NCBI GenBank assembly: GCA_963920525.1
Contig: OY986438.1
Coordinates: forward strand, 47,218,788-47,282,787
Origin: Dichetophora obliterata
Lineage: Eukaryota > Arthropoda > Insecta > Diptera > Sciomyzidae
Direction: 5' to 3'
Length of the DNA stretch: 64,000 nucleotides
Shown here: in pieces, positions 44,629-56,623 of the stretch
How positions within the stretch are numbered: position 1 is the stretch's first letter
Layout: the number at the start of each line of letters is the position of its first letter
Notes under the pieces: generated by a model
What the model saw: the letters and a program-made list of their open reading frames with translations, nothing else
Told to the model about the DNA's origin: nothing
The model's database searches: none
Translations under genes and position numbers: made by a program

Positions 44629-45424
44629 GATAGATAAGCAACGAACATTGCTCACAAGTTTTTGCAGTGTGCTCTTAGAACATAAGCAAATCACTCTACT
44701 TGAGTCTGTGCTATATCAAATATAGCACGTGGCACGTTCCAATATGAACTGGAGAAGTATTAGAGTAAAAAATATTGCAATACTGAATAATGCAGTGGAA
44801 TTTTTTTTCTTATCTTTTATACAATCAGATAGTGTTCGATGCACAAAAACACGAACATAATAACAAAACAAAACTGCTTTCTCAATAATATTTTTTTAAG
44901 AGAGAGAGAGAGGTTCTCTACTTTTTCCCTTATTATAACTATTTAGAAAAACCAAGTGTAGTAAAATTTGACTCGGGTATCGTATACCCAGGGTGCACTT
45001 TGAGGGTTAATCGCTTGCAAAAATTTAAAAGAAAAAGCTTTTTCCGGCTTTTAATTTCTGACAGTTTATTTTTTTACAACTATTGCACCAGCTTATATAT
45101 TTACGAGACATACGATTTTTGCAAACATTTTTAGTTTTTGATGCTAAATATTTTGAGAATCGTTATAAACTAGAACAAGGATTATTTTAAGAGGGGAGAA
45201 AATGGATTTTTTTTTCCCCCCATACAAGTCGAAGTATCTTAATTTACATAAGTATTTAATCTTTTTAATTTTTAAAGCGAAGCTTTTCACGCCTCGTTTT
45301 GTGACTTGATTGAGTGCAATCTCAAAAACATCACTTTTTTCCAACACCGTTTTTCGTCTTAAGAAATGTTCTGTTTTGCTTGCGTCTATTATAACAAGAA
45401 AATATAATACTAAAATTTTTTTTT
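44629..45424. other. Gene-free interval
   Basis: An (AG)n run lies at 44899-44912. TTTGAGGGTTAA near 45000-45011 is another TTAA-CCCT type terminus on the minus strand. The minus ORF at 45144-45518 overlaps the tRNA-like head and shows no motif. Confidence 0.4.
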
Positions 45425-45499
45425 TGTACGCTATTAGAATCGAACTCATACCCCTTCGAATGATAGTTCTACACGCTACCCACTGACCCAGAACCCTTT
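45425..45499 (-). other. tRNA-like sequence (SINE head or tRNA relic)
   Basis: Minus strand: GGGTTCTGGGTCAGTGGGTA (A-box-like GGGTCAGTGGGTAGCGTG) and a B-box-like GAGTTCGATTC, about 75 bp in total, followed by an A-run (plus-strand T-run at 45416-45425). The acceptor stem does not pair, so it is not a functional tRNA. A short SINE or tRNA pseudogene is likely. Confidence 0.55.
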
Positions 45500-48180
45500 G
45501 TTCCAAAGGTTGTTTCATTCAATATAGGGTATTAACTGAAGCTATGTTGCACCGGATCAATCTTAATAACGCTCAAACTGTAATTATTTTTTGCCATTAT
45601 TACAGTGCTTTTACGTCATATACTAAAGAAAAACCAAGAAAAAAAAATCAAAATCAAATCGAAAGCATAATCACATTTATTCACAGATCACTTTTATATT
45701 ATACACGAGAAGGTTCCATTGAACAGGGTGAAAACTATCACAGCTGGAAATTTTTTTAGGTGAAGATTTTAATTGCCAATTAAATATAATTTACTAATGA
45801 TAATCCAAATATTTGTACAACACCATTAAGGACAACTATTGATGCAGTATTTGCTAGATATACCGATGACATTTGCTATAATATAAGTTTGCTTTTTTAG
45901 ATATCATAAACCAATAATTTCATTAACAGGATTACTAAAAAATTTCATTAGAATTTCATTACTAAAAAATTCAAAATTAATGTAACATAATAATAAAATA
46001 AAATTGTAATGGAATGTAATAAAATTTACTAGTGTGAATATTGATTAACGTGTTTTTTAATTATGTATATGGTATTTAAAATGTTTGAATTTAAAAATTA
46101 TTTTGTTAAAAAAAACTACTAAATTATCAAATCTATGAAACTGCGAAAAAGCTTCGCTTCTCTTGTATGTTCATCGAGGCATTTGTTTTTTTTTTAGAAG
46201 GATATTTCAAAAGAAACTTTTTTTGTAAACTTTTTGAAAAAAGGATATAAAAACTACCAAAAACTGTTATTGTTTTCTATATATTTTTACGATAAATTTT
46301 AAAAACTTCACAATGAAAATTTCTTAAGTTGTAAAATTTACGACATTTTTATTATGTCAAATTTTTAATATAGATTTATGTGTGGGAAACTTTTGAGAAC
46401 ATTTTAGGGAAATTCATTCAATATGTTTTTAATAACTTTCTAAACATTTTTTTTAATAAACATTAAAAGAATGAGTATGGAAATAGGCTTCAACTAAATT
46501 TTAAATTAGATTTTACCAATCCTCAACAAACTGTAAGAAAAATACAGGCTTGTGAACATACCAAAACGTTATCACAAAACTGTTAGCTATTTTTATGTCA
46601 TTTATTTATGTTAATATATATTTTTCATATCAAGAGAAATAATGACTACAGCAAAAGACTAAGCAAAAATATAGGAAAAGAATACGAAGCAGCAGTCGTC
46701 TTCGAATCGACGGCTATAAAAGTTGTAATAAAATTAATACCGCTTGATTTGTGGGTCAAGCGCACACGGCTGTTTGTCTAAACGACGACAGATCGACATA
46801 AAGATAGGCGGACCTACAGAGAAACACAAAATTAACACGTTGGTATGCCAGCGTAAAGCAAAGAACGGGTGCGGACGCGTGTCCCTTAGAAAATATACTA
46901 CATCGAGGCACTTCAATTTTCTAGAAAATAGAAAATAAAAGAAATAAATGCGGCATTCTATGATTTATGCATCAATATTAATTTATTGGTTGCCGTAAAA
47001 TGGCTATAAAATAAAATCTGCTGTTTTGGGGGCGTCACAAAACAGCAACAATAACAACAATATTCATCAAAAATATGCTTTGAAGTTAACAGAAATGTAG
47101 ATTTACGAGATATGAATAAGTCAAGAGGGCTCAAGTGGCATTAAAAACAATCCAACCGAAGGAAACATATTTAGGTGTAGCTTATTTTGACAAAGAATAT
47201 CTCAAATTTAATTATACTTTATGTTTTTAAACATGCTTAATGAGTTAATAGAAAAACGGGATTTTTATCTTCAAAAATTTGTGTCTAATGAGCTATAAAA
47301 AAACCAAGTACAGTTAAGGAAATTTCCTTAAATCTTTTTATTTTCTGCTAATCAATCTAAAAAGTTAAGTCTCTAAAAAGCAATGCAAATAACTTTTTTA
47401 ATGCTCTACACTATGGCTAGCCTTAATTGGAAAATTATTTCTAATGGGTAATAATAAACTTCCCCATGACTTTTCCTAGGTGTAGCGAAAAACAAAAAAA
47501 AAATGAATAATTTTTTATAGCAAACCTTAATTGTAATTAAGAAAACTTACCGTTGGAAAACTATTTAAATTCATTGCCTGAACAATCTCACACTAACATG
47601 CACCGTTGTCAATTTATACACGCCTCCTACTCAGCCCATGTCAATTTTATGAAGCTGTCACTGAAGTGCACGAAGAAGAGCTGAATACGTTGTGTAGAAA
47701 AAACAGGAATTTTTTTGCATTATTTTCACACTCTCATCGTTTACAGCGTAATTAAACGAAGTGTTGCCAACACCTCGGTATTGTCTTTAATGACCCAGTT
47801 TTACCGGAAATGCAGCAAACTTGCTGAACACACCTAACAGCCATGTTTTTTTTGTTGTTGTCTTTTCTAATACTACGGATTGGTGATGATGACTGGTGCC
47901 ATAATTCTTACGAGTGCTGCTCCAATGCAGCAAGCAATCGTTGTAGGATATAAATCTTACATAGTAGGATATATCTACAATTTTCTGATATTTGCTTTAA
48001 CTTTTCGCCTAGTTGCGATTTTAATTGTGTGTGTGTGTGAGTGGGTATGTGTAAGTGTTCAGTGGGCGAATTAGCTAATCAGAAGGAAGAGAGGAAACAG
48101 GAATTTCTTAAAAACAAAATAAAACAGCCGATTAATTAATGAATTCATGAGCGGGAAATTGTTGGGGAAATTTTGAGCAT
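45500..48180. other. Gene-free stretch
   Basis: AT-rich with a less AT-rich patch at 46690-46920 whose overlapping ORFs on both strands have no recognisable motif. A GT run lies near 48027-48038. Nothing further supported. Confidence 0.4.
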
Positions 48181-50433
48181 TTTTCATTTTACTTCCAAAA
48201 CTAATTCGAATACATATCGTCCCCTTCATGCAAAAAACGCCAATGTGCATTTTTATGTTTTTTTGGGAAATGGAGTTTAAAGATTCAAATGACTCAGAAA
48301 AATAGAAAAATCAACTTTTCTCCAAATTTCTTTTTGTCACTGGATGGTGCATGCCTTCATAATAAACAGTGAAACTTTGATTTTCGATGCTCAACAAAAT
48401 AATAAAAAAAAACTTTCTGTGCAACTATTTAACGTTTATTGCTATAAAATTGTGTTAAAATAATTATAAAAATTTTAAAAAAATCTACATCCTAAAATTT
48501 TTTCCATACATACACAGATTCACAAATTCACTGATCAAATTAAAAAAAGAAATTTAACGGTTGTGAAAATTTTGTGCATACGACTCTGTACAAACTTTGG
48601 TAATGAAGATAATGGCAAAATTATTTGTACAATTTGTGTTTCAAAGCAGTGGCAATGTCTTTAATAAATACTCAAAGAAGTTCACCTTTTGACCTGTTAA
48701 TTATACGTGGAAAAAATTAAGGCACTACCAGAAAAACGCGAATTTTTAAATAAAAAACGCATAAGCTGAAATGAGAGTTTTATTAAATTCTTTCTTTTTC
48801 GATTTAAGAATTAGAATAATAACGATCAATTATCTTAGTGCTAGTAAGAATATTACTATGATTTTTGAGAAATTATTTAAAATTATAAAATTGCTGCTTG
48901 TTTAATGAAGGAGTGACCGTGTCTACTGCCATTTCTGCGCTCGGATGTGGGCGCTTGTCCTGATGACTGATAATCAAGGTTTTAAAGTGAGTTCTTGACG
49001 ATTTGTGCTGCTCCATAATTTGTGATGTCCTCAGTTTCTACTAGGATGTGGCTGCTCCACTTGACGACTCCAGATCCGTTTCCGGGCCGATGTTAAAATA
49101 CCCCCACGACCATATTTTAGTTTATTTGAAGTCTTGAATATTGCATTATTATGATGACTTCACTTTTATAGGTTCCGCTATAGAAAAGATGTCCTTGATA
49201 AAATTTTCTTTAAATAAATTATGATGATGTGCCATTCCAGGAAGTGGGTATTTGCAGGGCTGAAGGACGAATTCCACTTTCGATCGAGATACCAAATTCA
49301 TACGTGAAAGAACAATCAATCAGCAACGAAAAAATACAGGATCTGCGCAAGATGTGCCAAGATATGATTATTCCTAGGGAATATCATCGCTTTTAACTTG
49401 GAATAGAAGGATCAGGGCAAGTACGGGATGCTTTATCAGAGCCAGCAGTGGACGAAGAAACGGATCTGGAATCGTCTAGTGGAGCACCCACATCTTAGTT
49501 GAAACGGAGGAAATCACAAATTATGGAGCAGCAAAAATCGTCAAGGACTCACTTTAAAATCTTGATTATCAGTCATCAGGACAAGCGCCCACATCCGAGC
49601 GCCGAAATGGCAGTAGACACGGTCACTCCTCATTAAACAAGCAGCAATTTTATAATTTAAAATAATTTCTCAAAAATCATAGTAATATTTTTACTAGCAC
49701 TAAGATAATTGATCGTTATTATTCTTATTCTTAAGCCGAAAAAGAAAGCATTTAATAAAATTCTCATTTCAGCTTAAGCGTTTTTTTTTTATTTCAAAAT
49801 TCGCGTTTTTTGGTAGTGTATTAATTTTTTCCACGTATAATTAACAGGTCAAAAGGTCAAATTCTTTGAATATTGATTAAAGACATTGCCACTGCTTTGA
49901 AAAACAAATTGCAAAAAGAATTTTGCAATTATCTTCATTACCAAAGTTTTTACAGAGTCGTATATGCACAAAATTTTCACAACCGTTAAATTTCTTTTTG
50001 CCAAAAATGCCAATGTGCACATGTTTTCACTGAAAGTGATTTTGTTACCGCTACAGATGAGATTGATCAGTGAATTTTTTCATGACTTATAACATAATTA
50101 TCTGTGTATGAATGGATTTTTTACTATTATTAAATTTTAAATTTTTACAATTATTTTAACACAATTTTATAGCAATAAACGTTAAATGGTTGCACAAAAA
50201 GTATTTTTTTATAATTTTGTTGAGCAACTAAAATCAAATTTCCATTGTTTATTATGAAGGCATGCACCATCCAGTGACAAAAAAAAATTTGGAGAAAAAG
50301 CTGATTTTTCTATTTTTCTGAGTCATTTTAACCTTTAAACTCGATTTCCCAAAAAACATAAAAATGCACATTGGCGTTTTTTGCATGAAGGGGACGATAT
50401 GTATTCGAATTAGTTTTGGAAGTAAAATGAAAA
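48181..50433. mobile_element. Large foldback element (arms about 0.9 kb)
   Basis: The left arm 48181-49082 is the reverse complement of the right arm about 49457-50433. Outer ends: TTTTCATTTTACTTCCAAAA / TTTTGGAAGTAAAATGAAAA. Inner ends: CCAGATCCGTTTC / GAAACGGATCTGG. The right arm has an extra segment of about 60 bp near 49999-50060. The unique centre is 49083-49456. The right half carries the C-terminal coding end of a protein that runs into the right arm, and the left arm holds the same codons inverted. So this looks like an inverted duplication of one end of a transposon rather than ordinary terminal repeats. Confidence 0.85.
49220..49501 (+). pseudogene. C-terminal fragment of a transposase-like protein
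   Basis: The open frame reads VPFQEVGICRAEGRIPLSIE (from 49229), IPNSYVKEQSISNEKIQDLR and KMCQDMIIPREYHRF. A TAA (49397-49399) is followed in the same frame by LGIEGSGQVRDALSEPAVDE and ETDLESSSGAPTS, then a stop at 49499. The pattern IPNSYV...KIQDL..MC....IP.EYH.F resembles the C terminus of the nested 27-30.7-kb transposase (YNSLQTLKQYMHKDFHSFYD), so a related superfamily is possible (inference). The upstream part of the gene is absent. Confidence 0.55.
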
Positions 50434-50454
50434 ATGAAAAATCCAAAAAACATA

Positions 50455-50668
50455 AAAATGCACATTGGCGTTTTTGGCATGAAAAAAATATTCAAAAAGT
50501 CACATAGGTGGTTTTAGCATCGAATTTTATGATTTTTTTCCAAACCTAATTGGATTTTCTTGTTTTGAGGGAAAATTCTTTGCTTTGAAATGCACCAGAT
50601 GCAATTAAAAACTCAAAACCAATTTATTTTCACATAGGTGTTTTTGGCATGAAGGGGACGATATGTAC
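50455..50668. repeat. Extra direct copies of the foldback end motif
   Basis: CACATTGGCGTTTTTGGCAT (50461), CACATAGGTGGTTTTAGCAT (50501) and CACATAGGTGTTTTTGGCAT (50631) repeat the motif of the right arm end (50368). The last is followed again by GAAGGGGACGATATGTA. The left arm has one inverted copy (about 48221-48255). It looks like serial addition or overlapping insertions of the same terminus. Confidence 0.7.
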
Positions 50669-50693
50669 TTTTCTTGCCATAAGATATTTATAG

Positions 50694-52115
50694 TATAGAG
50701 TGTCATTCCATATTAAATCAACGAACTTTTAAATTTCATCTCTCAGATTAGTAAGATTTTTTTTTGTTTGTTTATAGTGCTTGTGACTCTACATTTACTG
50801 TATACTTTTTTTATAAAATTTAATTTTTTATGAATTTAAAAAAAAATTATAAGATAAGATTTTGTTTTTTCGAAACACAAAAATTGTTCTAGATTTCAAA
50901 CTAAAATAGCTATGTGGATGTTTAATAGCCCATTTAAAAGCTGAAACAGGCAGCTTCAATGTGATATGCAACACAATATAATTTTTTATTTTATTTTTTT
51001 TTTTAACTTTTACAGAAACTTTATTTTTTAATTAAAAAAGTACTCCATTTTAAATAATTTTCTTTTATATATGTGGTTTATTTATATTTTGGCTAAAAGC
51101 AAGCAAAATTTCAAAGTGGGATGTTGATGGGTTCATGAGAAAATGATTTTTTTAACAAAAAATGAGCAAAAAGTGTAGGATTTAATTTTTTTAAGCACAA
51201 AAATAGTTATAGATCTTAAACCAAACAAGCTATGGAGATGTTTAATATCACATTTTAAACATTAAATTAACAGTTTTGTTAAACAGCTTGATAAACAACA
51301 CAATGTAAAATTTTTTTTAGCCGTAACCTTTTTTTTTAATAAAAGCAATACTCCATTTTTAAAAATTTTTTTGGTATATGTGGTTTGTATATATTTTGGC
51401 TACCAGTGTGCAAAATTTCAAATTAGGATGGCGATGGGTTCATGAAATATGTTTTTTTTAAGATAAAAATTAGACATAAAAATTAGGAATTCGTTTTTTT
51501 AAACACAAAAATAGTCATAGATCCAAACCAAAAACGCTTTAAAGATGTTTAGTAGCACATATTGAAAATAAAATAAACATCTTTAATTTTGTATTTTTAG
51601 AAGCTTCTATTGCATAAAAATATTCTATTTAGTAAATATTTGTTTACATTTTAACACGCAATTATATTATTATAATGAAAAAAAAAGTAAGTTTGACAAT
51701 AGAGTCATACTCGTAACACAAGTGTTGTTTAATGAGAATTCACTGATAGTATAGTATTGTCTCTGTGCTAAAGAAGTAATATTTGGTATTTATTTCAGAT
51801 TCAGAAATAGGAATCATATGTCATTCTCACAACACTATCAGCTTTAAACATGAGCTATGTTTAAACATGAGCTTTAAACATGAGCTATTAAACATCCACA
51901 TAGCTGCTTTAGTTTGAAATCTAGAACTATTTTTGAGTTCCGAAAAAACAAAATTTTATCTTATAATTATTTTTTTTAAATTTATAAAAAATTAAACTTT
52001 CGCAAAAAAAAAAGTGTACAGTTTGATGCAGAATCACAAGCACTACATAAAAAATCATACAAATCTGAGAGATGAAACTTAAAAGTTGGTTGATTTAATA
52101 TGGTATGACCCTATA
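50694..52115. mobile_element. Long-TIR element with internal tandem repeats
   Basis: The left arm 50694-50928 (TATAGAGTGTCATTCCATAT ... TATGTGGATGTTTAATAG) mirrors the right arm 51888-52115 (CTATTAAACATCCACATA ... ATATGGTATGACCCTATA) with scattered mismatches. Between the arms a unit of about 310 bp is repeated head to tail about 2.3 times (CACAAAAAT at 50876, 51197 and 51503). It shares ATATGTGGTTT, TATATTTTGGCTA, CAAAATTTCAAA and GATGGGTTCATGA. A shorter TTTAAACATGAGCTAT repeat lies at 51843-51890. No protein is encoded. Confidence 0.85.
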
Positions 52116-53630
52116 GTAAGAATTGATGCAAAGCGTACTTCAATGTTTCAAGGTATTGCCACAGTCTTCTAACAAAAAAAAATGTCAAATATTATTTTTT
52201 ATCCATTTAATCTTTGGTAAAACATTAGGAAAATGTTTAATTTTATCCAAAAACAAATTTGAATGCTTTTCCTATGGAAATAGTATTGTTAAAAATAATA
52301 TTTAACAAATACTTATGAGTTTAATTGATAGCATTCTTCTATGAGAAAAAATTGTTTGTGTTTAGTTCTTTAAAACGATATTTACAATATTATTAACCTT
52401 TTTTATTTTGTTACCAAAAACAGTAAGGGAAATTCTTACATAAATTGATGAAAAGTATGCGATTTAAAAAAAAACCGAAAACTTATGATACTTAGCAAAT
52501 CATTGATAAAATATTTTTCTAAAAAAACACAGCATGAGAAATTTTTGGGATATTTTTAAGATTTTTTTTTTTATTTAAAAACAAATGGATATGCTTTTCT
52601 TAACGAATATTTAAGCAAATACTTGCAGGCTTATAAGTTCACATTCTTTTAAGAGAAAAAGCAGTTTGTGACTAGTTATTTAGCATATATGCATTACAAT
52701 ATCATTTTACTTTTTACAACAGAAGGTGAAACTCCTTATATAAATTTATACACAAGAATTTTTTAGGAAGTCATACACTATATTACGATTTTAAGAAAAC
52801 GACACAAAAAAGGTAGTCTTAGCATGATCTTTATAAATCGTTAATTAAATATTCTTTGGAAAAACCAGAATGATAATTTTTTGGGATAGTTCTAGGAAAT
52901 TTTGTATATGCAAATACTTGTTCATTACAGGGGGGGGGGGGGGGGGGGGGTAAGGTTAATTCGGCCTAAAAAATACCCATTTTTACGAATTTATCGACGC
53001 GCTACTGTTAGCGGAAGTAACTTGAATTGATGTAGGTATCATAAAGCAACATTTGAAAAATACCTAGTAAAAATTATAATAAAAAATGTCAAGAAATAAC
53101 AAAATGCCGGCCGTTTTCTGGACGCACCTACAAAAAAAGTGGTTTTGCAGTGAACAGCATAGCCCAACAGCTGATCAACTGAGATCAAAAAATTAAGATG
53201 TTTTAAGAAGCTACTAAGATACCCAAAGTAAAACTGTCGAGATATTTTATTAATTTGTTTTAGATTTTTGGCAGCACTTGAAAGTCAAAAAATCGATTTT
53301 TAAAATTTTTATACTTGAACACTAGGTGGCTCAAAAAATTTCTATTTCCATAATAATCTTCTCATGGGCTAGTTTTTTTACATCTTTAGGTAAAAGTATT
53401 TCGGCAAATTTTTTGGGTCCTTACTATTCTAAAACTGAGAGCTCACGGCAACTAAAGTTTTGCCATAGTAAGAAATACATTAAAATTCAGGTTGACTTAA
53501 AAAAATTAGTTATTTGTAGAAATTTAAAAATTTAAATGGTCTTTGCATAACTGGCTGAACAGAATGGTGCAGTTTGTAGTCAAAAAGGAACAGTCAAAAG
53601 TTAAAATTCACTGAACACACGAATACGTAC
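52116..53630. other. Gene-free interval with a poly-G run
   Basis: G21 at 52930-52950. The region 52951-53560 (GGTAAGGTTAATTCGGCC, GCCGGCCGTTTTCTGGACGC) may be the 5' flank of the transposase gene that starts at 53931. No protein motif in the 69-codon ORF at 53326-53535. Confidence 0.4.
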
Positions 53631-53711
53631 AGAATGCTCGTAGCTGTAGCTGTTGTTTCAGTTGAACAAATTTTAACTTCAGAAACAGCAACAGCCACAG
53701 CCGTTCTGTTA
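53631..53711. repeat. Hairpin, about 35-bp arms
   Basis: CAGAATGCTCGTAGCTGTAG (then CTGTTGTTTCAGTT) pairs imperfectly with ACTTCAGAAACAGCAACAGC (then CACAGCCGTTCTG). The loop is about 10 bp. It lies about 220 bp upstream of the transposase start at 53931. Confidence 0.6.
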
Positions 53712-53930
53712 AGGCAGTAAAGCAGGCGTGTTAAATGCATCGAAGATTTTTTTTTGTCGTAGCAACGCTAAAAAATTCATCGGAAAAAACTAATTTGCAA
53801 TAAAAAATAGTGCAAAATAGTTCCGCGCGCGTGACGGTTATGTAAAATTTCGGGAATAGCAAAATAAAATTGCCTTTAACTAATAGATAAATAATTCTTT
53901 AAATAAATTATTACAAAATTCACTCTGAAA

Positions 53931-54560
53931 AATGTCATCAACTCGTAAGTCTATATCTTTAATCGGGCTAAGTGCTATAGATTCCCTTTCTATACTGAAC
54001 CAACTTCCAACTAAAAGACAAGTTTTATTAAGATTTCATTATTAACTGAATGATTTACAACGTATTCGAAGTGCAAGTCATGAGATAATTCAGAGAGATT
54101 CTCGTCGTTTGGAATAGAGCGGCAGTTCCTACAAAACAAGACTATCATTGCGTTGACAAATTGGAGAAAACTCATACGGAGTGGTTGCTGTTAAAAAAGA
54201 ATAGCAAGCGAACCTCGCCCTTACAAAGAGAAAGGGAAATTATGTTTATTCAAGATCTCGATTAAATTTTTGATATTTCACTTGCGGATGCGATGACTAT
54301 AATAAAAATTGAAGAAGACGGAAATTTCCTAATTTATCAACAAGGACTTAGAAACATTATAATAACTACAGTAGACCTTAAACTTAGCCAAAAGCAAAGG
54401 CGTTCTTTTCAACGCCAAGAATCTGAAGAAGAACGTCGGCAAAAACATATCAAGAATTCTACGTCTGATCTAAGTGTACATACAAAGACTTATCCAGTTT
54501 CTCTAATTGTGAATACAAACAATCAGAGAGTATTGAAACTGATGCTGATGATCAGAGCGA
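53931..54560 (+). pseudogene. Unnamed transposase-like gene, N-terminal part
   Basis: Starts MSSTRKSISLIGLSAIDSLS (53931) with LPTKRQVLLRFHY. After stops and frameshifts it continues with AAVPTKQDYHCVDKLEKTHT, EWLLLKKNSKRTSPLQRERE and IFDISLADAMTIIKIEEDGN, then FLIYQQGLRN. The pattern (PT.. H.VDKLE.L..EW..LKKN ... LFDIAHADA ... IEEDK.FL..Q) is one I recall from large transposase-like proteins in aphids and other insects. The class name is unknown to me. The gene is cut near 54560 by a hAT element and resumes at 57110. Confidence 0.6.
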
Positions 54561-54984
54561 GTTTAAATGCTTCTTGCTTGTTTTCCCAGCATTTTGCTTA
54601 TTCAGGGTGTCTGTGCTTATTTCGGCTTATTTTGCTTATAAGTACTTATTTTCAACATTTTTGCTTTACTTTACCAGTCCAATATATTTTTTGTATCTTG
54701 CAAACAGGCATCTCTTATGCCTCCTTTTAATGTACAAAATAAAACTTATCCAAACATCAAATGCACAATATTTTGAACACCTCCTTTTTATCGCTTAAGT
54801 ATTAGATGCCGTTATTTATTTGACAACTTATACAAAATAATTTTGCTACAAAGCAGTCGCCAGCAGCATTTAGATACAAAATTTTTGCAAATTGGAAATT
54901 GAATAGACTACTCTAAAATGAAAAATTATGCCGAATGTGAAAGAACCAAATAAAGAATTTATCACCCGTATAAATCCGGGCATC

Positions 54985-56600
54985 CGGGCATTTTTAGCAG
55001 CGATGACTCTGTTTTGTTTTGTGTGTTTTGCAATACGCAAGTGTCGACAAAAAGGCTTAATAATGTCGAGCAACACTTGAATTCCCAAAAACATAAGACC
55101 GTGGCGTCGGAACGTGAGGCAAGTACTCAAAGCAAATACTACTTTCCCAGTATCCGGAAAAGTCGAGTTCTATGTTTCCTATGGATCTTTGTGCTGCATT
55201 TTTGGAAGCAAATATTTCTTTAAAAGAAGTGAGTAAAGACCAAAAAAAAATATACTTCTAGCTTTACAATTAATTTCTTGTAAGGTGACCCACTCAAGTG
55301 TAAAGATGTTTTTAGAGCGCTATACAAATAGTTCTGTACCAAGTGAAACAGTACTTCGGAATAGATATTTACGCACTTTGTACAAAGTGCAAAAAGAAGA
55401 TGGTCGCTATGATTTCTCGTCGATTGACGAAACGATGGATGTGGAACAGCGCCTGGTAGTCAATTTTGTTTTCGCCATATAAGATGGCGACGAAAATTCT
55501 TTCGAACGTAAAACATCGAATCTGTTTAATGTGGCAACAGTTGAAGCAGCAATATGGGTGAACGCTAGCAATATAGGTGCCTTTTTCAATGACTCGTTGA
55601 GCTTGCGTGGCCAAATGGTACATTTGTGTTTAAGTTAATTTATTTATTTCAAATGCACATATTTAGGCATTGAATATGGAAAAGTGCTGGTGCTTGTTAC
55701 GGATGCAGCAGCCTATATGCTAAGCGCTGCCAGTGCGTTGCAAGTTTTATATCCGAAGATGATTCATTTAACATGTTTTGCACATGGTCTGCATCGAATT
55801 GCCGAGCTTATACGCATTCAGTTCCCAACTGTCAATAGATATATATTAAATGTTAAATCAGTTTAAATAAAATTAAGAACCACTTTATATTTTTATTCCC
55901 TACACATGAAGTGAAAGAGCTAGACCGACTATAGCTTTTTTACTGCTTACTTGTAATTTGTTTAGTAATTTTAAGCATTATCATGTCGTAATGCATTCAA
56001 ACTTGCTTTCCCAAATACTCAATTGCCACCAAATCCTATGAAAACGCGATGGGGTACGTGGCTAAAAGCAGCCATTTATTTTTGCTATAATTTTGATGAA
56101 GTTAAAACTGTAACGGAAAAATTCAGTGACGAAGATTCTGATGCAATCTGAGTGGCCAAAGAACTGTTTCAATTCAACAGTTTAAAATCTGAGCTCGCAT
56201 TCATTAAATGCCAGTTTTCCTCCATCGTTCGTTCAATTGAAAACTTGAAACCCAAGTACTTGGGTTTAATGAAAGTATTGGCATTGTAAAGAAAACACGC
56301 AAGACTTTGGCCTCCTTGGTCGCGAAGAGTTTTTCCTAAAATAAAAATATACTTTAGAGTAACAAAAGATATCCTATAATTTTAGATATAAACAAAGTTA
56401 TTCATAAAGGTATTGATTCAGGAAATAAGTTTCTTGATTTCTTTTCACCGAAAGAACTTGCTCTTCTTAAATACTGTCCGGTAGCATCGTCGGATTTTGA
56501 GCTATCATTTTCAAAATTTACGCACTTGCTAAATCAAAAGCGCCGTTCATTTATTTTTTTAAGCAGCAGTTTAAAGCAGCACCTAATAATATACACTAAT
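54985..56600 (+). pseudogene. hAT transposase (BED finger / DUF659-like), decayed
   Basis: In order: a BED-type zinc finger, FCVFCNTQVSTKRLNN and VEQHLNSQKHK (about 55015-55090); FLERYTNSSVPSETVLRNRY (55310); SSIDETMDVEQRLVVNFVFA (55420), the DUF659-like region with a catalytic-type Asp in [24 protein letters not shown] (55680) and [20 protein letters not shown] (55760); MKTRWGTWLKAAIYFCYNF (56038); LAFIKCQF; and a C-terminal DFELSFSKFTHLLNQKRRSF (about 56495-56555) that replaces the usual ERSFSxYK. There are at least six stops or frameshifts. The layout matches CGGBP1-like hAT transposases in insects. Confidence 0.8.
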
Positions 56601-56623
56601 ATTTATATGTACCCCAATGACTA

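Noticed and set aside
45144..45518. 124-codon minus-strand ORF
   Set aside because: It runs through a tRNA-like sequence and AT-rich DNA; no motif or codon bias.
46690..46920. Overlapping 60-64-codon ORFs on both strands
   Set aside because: No recognisable motif; both strands are open over the same bases, so there is no basis for choosing one.
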